Below are positions 22,263 through 33,320 of a stretch of DNA of 64,000 nt, one piece after another (position 1 is the first letter of the stretch; each line of letters opens with the position of its first letter). The DNA lies in contig QNQO01009177.1 of NCBI GenBank assembly GCA_003290165.1, positions 1 through 64,000 of the forward strand. The letters run 5' to 3'. This DNA comes from Berberis thunbergii (Eukaryota; Streptophyta; Magnoliopsida; Ranunculales; Berberidaceae). A program made the position numbers and the translations under genes. Below the pieces are notes generated by a model. It was not told the origin of the DNA, searched no databases, and saw nothing but the letters and a program-made list of their open reading frames with translations.

Positions 22263-23480
22263 TTATAATTTATAAAGTAAAATTAGAAGAGAAAAAAGAA
22301 AGAAAAAAAAAGAATTATACATGTTGGTCGGTGCATTTGGGGTTGCGTTTGGCATAGATAATGAACACATCCTTGGTTGCTGTGGTGGTAACACATTTTT
22401 ATCTAACATAGTATCGGGGAGAGATGATATTGAACCCAGCCGTTTGTGATTGTTTCCACTGCTTTTGTGGAAAATCGCGATCATTGGGTGTGAAAGAAGG
22501 AAAATGTATTTGAACAGAAGGCGTCCTACATAAAATTCTCTCATTTTCTCGACGCAAACGTTGTGCGGATGCACGTTTTGAATTATTATTCTAAACAATG
22601 TTGTTATCCTAAATACATTTAAAATGGTAAATGATTACACACTAAATAAATTAAGGCATGCATATAATCTAAATAATGAAAACGTGCACAGACAATGGGA
22701 AAATAAGAAGCGGCCTAAATACCACATATATGACATATTTGCCTAAAAAACATAAGCAAATAAGCATAAGAATTTTGAAAAACACACATTTGGAGATATG
22801 TAGTTATAAAAACGTACCAAAATATATGCAAGTTCATCAATTCCCTTAGCAATAGTAGATTTGGCAGACCCTATTATAACACCTCTCGATGGTACCGCAT
22901 AGTCACGATTGTTCGCTATGTTTGTTGCCTTTACCTGTTACAAAACAATGAATATATATAATGTAGTACACAGTTCAGCACACGCATTGAATATTAAGAA
23001 TGATATACACACCCCAACAAATTTATTTTTTCCCTTTTCAACAATTGTGGCTTTTTGTTTGCTCTTTTGATCACTAACTTTATAAATCGATGGTGCATCT
23101 ATAATATTTTTCCTTCTTGAACACGGGATTTGGTAGCACCTATTAGAATACCTTTTAATGGTATTGCGTGATTGTTTGGTATCACTTTTATTTTTCCTTT
23201 TCCCTAGAAAGAAACAAACACAAATATAAAATTATTTTTCTAAGGTGTAAGGATAAAGAAGCATATGTACATACTTATATAAAGAAACATACACCAATAT
23301 AAATTTTGTTAGAAAAAAACAGATGTACATACCCCAAAGCATTGGAGTTTTAATCTTCCCTTTTTGTAGTATTCACATTAGTTGTCAAGGTAATGTCTAA
23401 CTTAGGTTGATTTTTTTCTCTCTCGACGCAAACGTTTACCTAGCGCACACTTAGAAACGTTATTGTCCACAGCGACATTT
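22263..23480 (-). pseudogene. Upstream Helitron exons with a repeated motif
   Basis: One coding block, about 22400-22590, has ASAQRLRRENERI; a second, about 23400-23470, has CALGKRLRRER. Between them, about 22850-22930 and 23110-23190, two blocks share the pattern NN-(Y/H)A-(V/I)P-(S/L)-(R/K)G-(V/I)-(I/L)IG-(S/A)-(A/T)KS. The pattern suggests a duplicated exon pair in the N-terminal part of the Helitron gene. Intron boundaries are not all clear. I do not know a function for these blocks. Confidence 0.5.
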
Positions 23481-25500
23481 TCTTTTCCCTTTACCATATC
23501 CATATTTGGCTTTAACAATAGAAAAACAGAGAAATTGCTATAAATAAATATGTATATATTTATTGTTAGAATTAGTGGAAAAGAAAAAACAAATAAATAA
23601 CTAGAAAAAAAAACTGTTGATTGGGAACATTTGATCTGAGGCCATTGTCTATAAGAAATTGCTCCTAGTAAAAGGATAACATGTTCAAATCCTTGGCTAG
23701 TTTATTAAAAAAAAGTGAAAAGAGAAATTAACAAATTTCTTAATGTCCTCGGCAAGTTTGAATCAACTTGCTTATCACGAACTGTAACCGTGACGCCTTG
23801 TTCTTCTAGAAATTTGATCTATGGCAAACATATAAGTAAATGAGTAATCTTAAGGTAAAAATTGTCCAATTATGGTGGAAAAACTATGCATTTTTCCTAC
23901 AATTCCTTGTACGGCTGAATCCACCTACAAACAAAAAAAGGTGTCATACATATGAGGCAACCAAATCGAAGTAAGATGTAGTAGTATCAACCTACTATAA
24001 TACCTGTCCGAAAATCATCATTTCGGAGTAGGGTGTTTTTTGAACTAAGTGGTCCATAATAACGGTCAAGCAAAATGCAAGGTTAGCCATCTCTGAAAAG
24101 AAAAAGGAAATGTTTTTAGATTGCAACCAAAGCTTTAAAATTGAAATATCTTTTTGGACCAACCATCAATTTTACCAAAAGCGGAGACTATAAAAAAGTG
24201 CATGGCCAAATGCTCGGGTGAGGAAAAATGTCTCACTTATACGAACGTATCAGGGATTTAAAGGTAGACATTTTCCCTTGCCAGTTCGAACAACAATTGC
24301 TGTAAAAAGTTTGGCCTTGGTTTAGTTCTTATCTCTACATTCTACATTATACAGATGACAAACAGGGAAAAGTGGAATTCCTCAAGTTGATATTCGGAGC
24401 TCTTTACCTTTGCTGGGATCATCAAACTCAAAAGCTACACATAGATTGGGTTTTATTTCGTGGTAGTACTTTGATCCCCTTCGTCTCACTATCCAATATT
24501 GACCGAGCTTATGCTTCCTCGGACAGTAAGATTGCTCAAACCTCCTCCTCAAGAAGGGGGCTAGAAACAAAGTGTCGTGGTTTGTATGGAAAATGTTAAT
24601 AATTCTAGAAAGGAGAAATTGGGAAGCGAGATGAATGGATTGTGAAAATGAATGGACTGAATTAATGTATTGTGCAAGTAGATATCTCCATTGGCATTGT
24701 GTTTTTGTATCCTTGTTTACTTTGCAGAGCGAAATGCAAGATTGGCAAGAAATGGTTGTTTGTCAGAAATGAACACAAAAACTCTTCTAATGATGATTTT
24801 ACATGATCACGCTCTTGATTTAGGAATGAAATGGGACTTCGAAGAAAATGATAATGTTGAATATGTGCTATTATATTTACTACCCACCCTGGTAATTGCT
24901 TTGAATAGAATGATGGATCTACCGCAATTTATTTTAGTTTGCAGGGCCATTTCCAACGAATAATTGGGAACAAAAGACATAATATGTACCAGTTTGAGAA
25001 ATCCTGCCCCAAAGCTCGAGTAACCTTAAAGCAACCTTTCACCCTATCATTGACAATACATTGGTTGTCATCGGGGTGCTCTTCCTTGATTTTAAGAACT
25101 TCCTGTATTGCAGCATTACCAAAGAATTCATAAGGAAGTTACAGTTTATATGCATATTGCACCATACTGGAAAACACCAAAATGTTGGATTTAGTCTAAA
25201 AATATGTTGTAAGCATCAATGTAAGTATGAGAAAAATAAAAAAGTTCAATAAGAAATATAACATATGGTGAGATTTTCTAAAAGTCGAGATAATATATTC
25301 ATAAAATTAAGAGAAAAAAACAAAAAAAAAACCCTAAATTCATAGATTAGGGGTGAAAAGAAGATTAAATTGAAAGAGATTGAAGAATAGCAAATTACAT
25401 AGCAAGATATCTATATTCAGAAAAATCTATCAACCATCTATCTAACCAATTCAAACCTACCTTGGAAAAAACTGCAAACTAAGATCAAACCCCAACACAT
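23481..25500. other. Mostly non-coding stretch with one unassigned reading frame
   Basis: There is a B-box-like TGTTCAAATCC near 23695 within a tRNA-like context, possibly a decayed SINE. A minus-strand frame at 24382-24570 encodes RRRFEQSYCPRKHKLGQYWI and KYYHEIKPNLCVAFEFDDPS, whose composition looks protein-like, but I do not recognise it. The plus-strand frame 24691-24963 is likewise unassigned. The Helitron 5' end may be in this stretch. Confidence 0.3.
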
Positions 25501-25509
25501 CAAAACTCA

Positions 25510-26046
25510 AAGCACTAAAGGCCTATCAGATCATAAGCAAAATTTCTCAACCAAATCAAAACCAAGCATTCAGTCAAATCATCTCATGATCACACGATGG
25601 TTCAAAATCACACTTCCATTAACTTCAAACCCACCAATTTACATCACCAAATGAGCAGATCAAACTATAACTTCTCATACCAAAATTAGAAGAAAAAAAA
25701 TCAATAAAGCTCACATCTTTAGTTACCCAAATCTATGGTCTTGATTAAGAAGAAAACCCCATTTTCATAACAATCAACTTTTGCATAAAAAAAAAATCCT
25801 GTCAGATCATACGCACAATTTCTCAACCAATTCAAAACCAAGCATTCAGTCAAATCATCTCATAATCAATACACTTATTTCATCCACTATGGTTCAAAAT
25901 CTAACTTCCATTAACTTCAAACCAACCAATTTACATCACCAAATGAGTAGATCAAACTATAACTTCTCATAACAAAATTAGGAAAAAAAATCAATAAAGC
26001 TCACATCTTTAGTTACCCAAATCTATGGTCTTGATTAAGAAGAATG
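25510..26046. repeat. Direct duplication, period 290 bp
   Basis: Two copies (about 25510-25757 and 25800-26046) share long identical runs such as TCAATAAAGCTCACATCTTT, at 25701 and 25991. The second has a 20-bp insert (AATCAATACACTTATTTCAT). The duplication lies in the internal region of the LTR element whose LTR is at 27256-29396. Confidence 0.85.
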
Positions 26047-26370
26047 TTCTAATTAAAAGTTCAAATAAATATGACGAAATTCTTCCAAAACTTCTTCAAA
26101 TAAAAACCTGCTAGATGCTTGCAATTCATACAACTCATACAAAAGTTACTCCAAAAACTTAACAACGTGAATTCCATTTCATGTAATCAAAATAATCAAA
26201 CATGAAACATAAAGCCAATTTAAATTATAAACCACAAAACCGAAACTCCAGAAATATTTTCAATCTAGAAATAACTACTAATCAACAATCACTAATCTCC
26301 AAATAGTTTCTTTCATCCATAAACCAAAAGAATCCTAAAAATCTGAGATTTAAAATAAAAAATAAAAAAA

Positions 26371-27160
26371 ACTTACCTTGATACGTTGAAGCAAAAGAAT
26401 CCCAAAAATCTGAGATTTCAAAATTTTTCAAAAAAACAAAGCACCCCCCCCCCCCCCCCCCCCCCTAATATCCTTCTATGGTTGAAACCCCCAAATCAAA
26501 CACACACATGTTTGAAATCCCTAAAGAAAAAAATTTGTTCCAACCCTAAATCCAAATAATTTCAACAAAGCATCAACAACAGATTTCTTCAATGGGAAGT
26601 TGATTGAAGAAAAAAAAACAGAGAATGAGAAGAGAAATCGAAAAGGAGAGGGGGAAAAAAACTTACCTTGATACATTGAAGCAAATGAATCAAACTCACA
26701 TGGTTGAAATCCCTAATTTTTTTTTTCCAAACCTAAATCCAAATTTTCAACAACAGATTTCTTCAATGGGAAGTTGATTTCAAAAAAAAAAAAAAAAAAA
26801 AAAAAATAATAGAGAATGAGAAGTGAAATTGAAAATGAGAGGGGAAAAAAAAAACTTACCTTGATAGGTTGAAGCAAAAGAATCCCAAAAATATGAGATT
26901 TCAAAATTTTTCAAAAAAACAAAGCACCCCTTCCCTAATAACCTTCTATGGTTGAAACCCCCAAATCAAACACACACATGGTTGAAATCACAAAAGTTTT
27001 TTTTTTTTTTCAAACCTAAATCCAAATAATTTCAACAAAGCATCAACAACAGATTTCTTCAATGGGAAGTTGATTGAAGAAAAAAAAATAGAGAATGAGA
27101 AGAGAAATCGAAAAGGAGAGGGGAAAAAAATTGACCTTGATACGTTGAAGCAAAGACATG
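26371..27160. repeat. Three tandem diverged units with splice-donor-like motif
   Basis: Units begin ACTTACCTTGATACGTTGAA at 26371, 26661, 26854 and (as TTGACCTTGATACGTTGAA) about 27131, giving spacings of about 290, 193 and 276 bp. On the minus strand each reads CGTATCAAG|GTAAGT, a good splice donor, in three of the four. One unit contains a run of 22 C (26444-26465), another a run of about 24 A (26780-26805). There is no open frame. Confidence 0.85.
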
Positions 27161-27241
27161 CAACACACTAACACTTCTAACTTCTCTACCCAATCCCATG
27201 TTCGAAGGTAAGCTAAGCATTAATGCTTAATGTAACTATGA

Positions 27242-27252
27242 CTTTGATACCA
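27242..27252 (-). other. Primer-binding site, initiator tRNA-Met type
   Basis: On the minus strand TGGTATCAAAG starts three bases (GTT) after the LTR end. It is complementary to the 3' end of initiator tRNA-Met (usual form TGGTATCAGAGC), with one change. This fixes the LTR orientation as minus. Confidence 0.8.
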
Positions 27253-27255
27253 AAC

Positions 27256-29396
27256 TGTCACGCCCCGATTCCCAAGGCACTGAAATGCCTAAGAAATTAA
27301 GACGCGGCGCAACCCCTTTTTTTTGCCAATGGTTACACCTGCTAGCATAAGATACAACAACTAAACCAAACATCACTATGCACCAAAATGTCGATAATAT
27401 TCAAGTTTTACATTTGTCCTTACGTTCCCACCTAAGTCACATTGACTTACAAAATACATTAAAACCCAAAAGAAAACCTCAGAGTTTAACTTACCTCTCA
27501 GTCGTCCAACCAGATAGACGACCACTCGATCACTAGGCATCTCCTGAAGCACCACCACCTGCACCCGAATTGGGATACACCCATTTGCACAAAACAAGCA
27601 AACGGGTCAGCAAGCTGGTATCATGAGAATTGAAACATCCAACCCCAAATAAAAGGCATAATACATGTGTACCTGAGATGCAACATGAATGGAATATAAT
27701 ATATAATCTCAACTACAACAATTCAAAGAATTATAAAACCTAACAATGCACAAGCATCTTCATTCCAAGTGTTCAATCATAATGTAAACATGCATTCTCA
27801 AATGTGCTTTGCCAGTACTCCTTTTTCCTACACAAAAATGCTATGTTTCTTAAGGCTAAGTGCTACTCCCTTTTACAAGTTTAGCGTATATAGTTCCTTA
27901 TTTTGAAATGGGCATAGATGCAAATGCTCAATGACTTTAACATCATCACATCAATGTCACAACAATATTTTTTTCCCCTGGTAGCTTGTCGGCCATATCT
28001 CTCTCGCTACCCGCCCACCCATTGTGTTACAATATCAAACATGTGCTCAACAACACCAACAATAGTCTTTTGTTGGTAGCTTGCCGACCATATCTCCCCC
28101 GCTGCCCGTCCACCCAAGGTCTTACAATACTCTCCCTTTGGTAGCTTGCCGACCATATCTCCCTCGTTGCCCCCCACCCAAGGGGTTACATCAATAAACA
28201 ACCAGAAAAAACATTATTCAGCAAAATTCCACATAGATTCTCAAATACATGCTATGAATGATTAATTATGCAACCCCTATTCTCAATAACATGCCATGAA
28301 TGTTCAATTATGCAATCACTCTCATATGCTATTTTACAGCCCAAAATAGAAATTCATTAAATATTATGCAATCTCAGCAAATATGCCACTATACAAGTTT
28401 TCATTTCCTAACATAAGCGACTACCATACCACATGGCTTTCAACCAACATTACCATATCGTTCTTCATAAGCCATATTCAAAACCGCATTCATATATCAA
28501 ATAACATGCACATACTTAAAAATACCACAATGACAACACAAAAAAAAGGTGAGTTCTACTCACCGAAACGAAATGGGTTTCCAAAACCCAAATCCAACCT
28601 GACGAAGCGCCTAATCCATGAAAATAGTGATTTGGCAACTCTGGAACTTTTTCAAAACAGGCTCGAACTCCGACCAGCCACCCAAATGAAAATCAAAATT
28701 TCAACGAAATCGTTCCAAACCCCCCAAAATGGCAAAAACCTCCCCTACACCGATCTGATCGTGTCCAAACAGTGCAACAAGCTGTAGACTAATCGAAGCA
28801 ATGCTACAAACCTCCGACATCATGGATTGCAGTTCACCCACGTGAATTGCTTTGGCAAAACCCAAGGAAAGCTTGCACACCCTGTTCCCTTTTCTGAATT
28901 TTTCTGACTGACACTCACCCATCTTTAAATGTGGGGTTTACCAGCTCCAAACACTCTAATTGACTCCACCAAAGGGACTGATCAGAGCGGAATCGCTCGC
29001 TTGGCCTCCAACAACTCCCACCGAGCCTCACACCCTGTTGCACGTTGATTTTGGCCCGGACATCAAAGGAGAATGAAAAGGGAAGGAAGATGAGGAAAAA
29101 TGGAGAAGGGATGATGAGTTTCGAAGGAGAAATGACGACGAATCACCTGAAATCAAGTTGGAGAGGAGGGAGACCAGGTCTGCTCGATCGTGTTAGGAAG
29201 AATAAAGGAAATTGGGGGAAAATTGGGTGACTATTTGGCCCCATCAAATTTCTAAGGGCACCCCACCAATAAGAAAATCCAGAACATAAATTGAAATTTT
29301 AGAAATTTTTCTAAAAATCAATTAAACTCCAAGAACTTTAAAACCACTGTTTTTAATTAAAAAAAAATCAAATTTAGCAAATAAACAGCCGTTACA
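27256..29396 (-). mobile_element. 5' LTR of a gypsy-like retrotransposon (2141 bp)
   Basis: On the minus strand it starts TGTAACGGC at 29396 and ends CGGGGCGTGACA at 27256, a TGT..ACA terminus typical of large plant gypsy LTRs. A tRNA-Met primer-binding site follows. Inside, three copies of a GGTAGCTTGCCGACCATATC unit lie at about 27979, 28073 and 28139. The internal region continues to lower coordinates (25510-27255) without gag or pol, and no second LTR is in the window, so the element is truncated or non-autonomous. Flanking 5-mers differ, which rules out a simple solo LTR. Confidence 0.75.
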
Positions 29397-31302
29397 TTGT
29401 TGATTTCTTATTTTAGGCATTCCTATGTAGTACAAGAATGTAATTTTTCTATCCATTTATCTCAAAATAAATGTGCGTCCTGTTTTCTTTTTGCATAGAA
29501 GGGTTTTTCTATCTACATTTTGATGAAATTATGGTCTGCTAATGTTATCACACATGAATGAAAAATAAATAATTGAGCTTCTAGTATGTGTTCTTTATGA
29601 AGCTAAGTTGTTCACTCTTGAAATTTATCTTTGATAGTCTTTAAGTATTTTGTAATGTTCATGAGCAAAGTGGGTGGTGGAACAACCCACTCTTGTTCTA
29701 CTAATACTGTCCGCGCTTAACCATAACGATAGAAGTGTTTCAACTTTCAAACCCTCAACTCCTGATACTATTTGTCGCATTCTTTGCTATTTGTTAAAAA
29801 TGCCTTGGTGTTAGAAGAGTGCAAACCCACTCTTCAAAATTTTTACTTAAAACGCCTAAGCACGAGGATCATCACCTCCTCTTGGACTAGGCTCATTTCT
29901 AGCATACCACCTCCTTCACCTTACTACACGCCATTAAATGAAAATGTTTTCCAAGGAGGTGACAAATTCAAATGCATACAAGTGTGATTTACACTTCTAG
30001 CACAATGTTAAACCATGGAAAAGCAAGTCAGATTTCACAAATAAAAGTACACTCATAAATGTCATGAATGCCCAATGCAAATTGATTGTCATTTGGGATT
30101 TTTTTTTTTTTTTTGTTTAATCAAACAATTGTATATGCACTTCCAAAAAGATCACGTCTTGTTCAAATAATTTATCATCCTGGTACCTGCTTACGAAATT
30201 AAGCATATAACAATTAAGTAACCTAAACAATTAAGAAAATGAATGAGATGAAGACCATGATGTAACATGGGAAAAAATTTTAAACCCATGAGTGCTCCCA
30301 AGCACCTAAAACTCAGTAGAGTTACAAGAGTGTAACCTGCTGGAAACACGAACACCCATGGCACGAGCTGATTTCGCATACCGACGACACTCCAAACTTG
30401 CTACATCAATTGAAACTCACCGGGGTCTTCGGATATATCTACCTCAAACCAATTGCTGAATGATTGATTTTTGGGAGACTGGCGGCAAAATGCTATAATC
30501 CATCTTCATAATGAATATTTACAGATTGATGAGAAGTGGGTTGTCAAGCTATTTGGATAAATTATAAGTTATTTTTAAAAAGAAAAAGTTTTCAATGAGA
30601 TATTCAAGATCATCGGGCTTCATTTCTCATCTTGAATCTCTGCGAACATTTTGCTTTTCAAAGGTCCAATTGGTGAGGATTGTCCAAATAACTTCTCCAT
30701 ACATTTTTCTCCTCAATTTTTACACATCCACTGTTCATTATAGGTTTGATGGGATTAGTTATTTATTCTTGAGAGTATGAGGCTTGAGGTGGACGTGCTG
30801 CAATGATTATAATCAATTGGAAATTGGCTAGGCAACGATCTGGTGGCCCAACTTTGTGTTCATCTATTTAGCAAATTTGTTGGTGCTTGCGAGTCTTTTC
30901 GGGGTTTTACAACGTATATCTCGGTCTTCATTACTTTCTTGAAAAATGACATAATTACTTGTACAATATATGCTTAATTTTGTGAACAAGTAATACTTGA
31001 ACCTAGGCATGATCAGATTATGAGTGTGTTCGGTAAAATAAAATAAAATAAAATACAAAAAAAGCTCTTAGATTAGCGCTCCTCTCTAACTAAAATGTCA
31101 ATTATACTATGGATAATTGCAAACCCATGTGTAAAAAACACCAAACATGTCATAATTTGTTAAGTAAACTAGTATATTGCTTGTGTTGTTTGCAAGATAA
31201 GACTTTAAGAGAGTTTTATTAACTTTTTAGAAAAGAAAAGTTAGCTTTTAAAAAAAAATTAGCACCCCATCATAACTCTTCAAAACTTCATTACCAATAA
31301 AT
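29397..31302. other. Intergenic stretch, no gene seen
   Basis: AT-rich sequence with short open frames lacking recognisable motifs. I see no paired termini or RNA genes. Confidence 0.5.
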
Positions 31303-31593
31303 AGTGTTTTAAAAGGTGATTGATGCAAAGCGGCTAAAAAACTTCAGTGCGTACAAGTTGAGTAGTAGTTATGATGTGCATGAAGATTGTTCTTATTATT
31401 TATCGCCTCACTACTTTTATGATTGGTTTCATGTTATCTCTTGCATCGATGCGTGTCATAATTTTTTTAATTGGTTTATATTATCCTTTTTTCTGAAAAA
31501 TTGAGGCGTACGCATAGTTACCTAATGATGCGCCGCTTCGTTTTGAAAAAAGCCTAATCGCCTCAGTAATGAAAAAAACATTTTAAAACATTG
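31303..31593. mobile_element. hAT-like MITE, 291 bp, TSD CCAATAAAT
   Basis: The 9-bp direct repeat CCAATAAAT is at 31294-31302 and 31594-31602 (8 bp if one base is assigned to the element). The ends are inverted: AGTGTTTTAAAAGG on the left and, reverse-complemented, CAATGTTTTAAAATG on the right. Inner similarity extends through GCGGC and GGCGATT blocks. The GTGTTTTAAAA terminus is common among plant hAT MITEs. Confidence 0.65.
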
Positions 31594-31994
31594 CCAATAA
31601 ATGCATATAGTCATAGTATCCTTGGTCATCTTTAAGTTTTCAATATTCTACACTTATATGTCTAACCACTATAAGAAAAAAAAAGTTAATGGAAATTGAA
31701 CCCATGCACTCTTATTATAGATTGCATAAGGGCAAGATACAAAGGGCAACTTTAAGTCCCAACAATTAGATGAAACAAATCTGAATAAGTTTATATACAA
31801 ACTTATCTCGTGGTGTTTTTAGTTCTATATGATTTGTTATATCGACGATGACTCATAACTAAGATGCTACTAGCTATTGGGAGCTCCCACTGATGCATAA
31901 CAGTGCATTCAAGAAGAATGGTGCATCTAAGAAGAAACAGATGCATTGTTTAGTTACGACAGATGCATTTAAGGAGAAAATTACACGATTGGGA

Positions 31995-32393
31995 GCTCCA
32001 TAGTTTACTGAATGTGACAGAAATAGTGCAGCTAGATGGGGACCAAGATAAGTGGTCATGGGGTAGGAAAGACGGGCAATTCTCAGTTGAAGATTGCTTA
32101 CATAGAGGTGGGGCCTCAGCCAGATCATTCTTCTCTTGAGCAAAAACTCACACATTGCACAAGTTGATATGGAAGAGGTTCCCCGGAGAGCTTGCTTCTT
32201 ACTCTGGGTCATCAGTAATGGTAGAATCCTCACAGTGGATAGTGTCAACAAGAAAGGTCTTGTCATCCCCAGCCATTGTGTGCTATGTGCTAAAGCTGAG
32301 GAAACAGTTGATCATATATCTCACCAATTTGTTTGGAGAAAATGTCTGCGGATTTCAAAATCAATGCTCCCATAGGCATAGCCACTTCTTTCC
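31995..32393 (+). pseudogene. LINE reverse transcriptase remnant, zf-RVT domain, left part
   Basis: The frame reads KWSWGRKDGQFSVEDCL, then after a shift EEVPRRACFLLWVISNGRIL and CVLCAKAEETVDHISH. This is the zf-RVT (PF13966) zinc-binding domain at the C-terminus of plant L1-type LINE ORF2, with CxxC and H residues. It stops at the MULE insertion point (32393) and resumes at 38792. Skipping the insert and one target copy keeps the frame open (ATSF then LDWVDLWSS), so the MULE landed in an already decaying LINE. Confidence 0.8.
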
Positions 32394-32905
32394 GGACCCG
32401 GGGGGGCTCCTGCGCGGGGTGTGCTGGAGCACGTCCTACGCACTGTTGTCAACCGTTGGATGAAATCCAACGGCTAATATCGACGGACTCAAAATCACAT
32501 TTAAAGGAAACGTTTTGGCAAGTTTTTAATATGTTACAGCCGTCGAATAAGAGATTATTGCTTTGAATGTTGAGATCATGTCCGTGTCAGATGGACTTTA
32601 GAGAAATTCTAAATGTTTCAAAACAGAGAGAGAGGGAGTCTGCAAAAGTGTGAGCCGACGGCTCATATTGAAGAAATTCAAATGTAGTTTTAATAAAAGG
32701 TTTTTGGCAGTTTTTAATCTATTACAGCCGTCAAATCAAATCCGACGGCTGAGATTTATCACTTGGAAAACAGACAGAGAGGGGGTTATGTTTTGCAAAC
32801 AGACAGAGAGGGAAACGAAGAAACTTGGCGGGAAACAGAGCGTGAAGAAGAAGAAGAGAGCCAAAAACGCCCTTCAGCACACCCCGCGCAGGAGCCCCCG
32901 GGTCC
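32394..32905. repeat. Left MULE terminus with an inverted internal copy of the TIR end
   Basis: At 32876-32905 the sequence CAGCACACCCCGCGCAGGAG followed by CCCCCGGGTCC is the reverse complement of the left terminus at 32394. The first 512 bp of the element thus look like a small self-contained element with its own inverted ends. No 9-bp duplication flanks 32905 (AATTTCCAT against CTTCTTTCC), so it is probably an internal rearrangement or a foldback-like TIR, not a separate insertion. Confidence 0.8.
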
Positions 32906-33320
32906 AATTTCCATTGGGTCATAAGGTCATCTCTTAACCGAATCTTCACCTCAAACTCGATTTTAGTTGTTTTGTTAATTTCAGTGTTACCTTTCATGTC
33001 AAATTGTGAATATCAAATGTGGTTGATGGAAATTAGTTATGTTAAATTGTGAATATCAAATTGTTAATTTGTCTGTGTCATGGATGAAAACTTAATGAAG
33101 GAGGACATAATATTGGAGGTGGAGTTTAAGGATCTTGTTTTTGTTTGACGTGTGTGTTTATTTAACTTTTATGTTAAATTTATGCCGTGACAAAGTCAAA
33201 CTTTATATATTGCATTAAAACTTTATATAGTTGATTATTCTTGACAATGTAGCTACTTGAAAATTGAATATATTTTTTTTGCATTTATGCAGAATATTTG
33301 TGTTAGTTGGCATAGATGCA

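Larger units (their letters stand above)
16625..23480 (-). mobile_element. Helitron (minus strand), 3' end defined, 5' end not found
   Basis: The 3' terminus on the minus strand reads a GTGCC-AAC-GGCAC hairpin, then nine bases, then CTAG followed by T. This is the canonical Helitron end: a hairpin about 10 nt before CTRR, inserted at A^T. The interior carries a Rep/Helicase gene (17964-22245) with upstream exons to about 23480. The 5' TC end should lie at a higher coordinate, but I could not identify it. 16680-17960 is non-coding 3' sequence containing a diverged direct repeat (about 17060-17110 and 17300-17350, with GACAGAG-TTCCC and TTTCAATATT). Confidence 0.88.

Noticed and set aside
23630..23720. 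Second SINE or tRNA-like unit
   Set aside because: There is a B-box-like TGTTCAAATCC, but no A box at the right spacing and only a short A run. It is too weak to call.
25370..25440. Helitron 5' end (candidate CTATATTCAGA motif)
   Set aside because: It does not resemble known plant Helitron 5' ends and lacks a supporting family alignment. I left the 5' end open.
27256..29396. Solo LTR interpretation
   Set aside because: The 5 bases on each side differ (CAAAC and TTGTT), and a primer-binding site with leader repeats follows on the inner side, so it is an LTR with part of its internal region.
32394..32905. Independent MITE insertion at the left MULE end
   Set aside because: No 9-bp duplication is present around 32905, while the outer duplication fits the whole 6.4-kb element.
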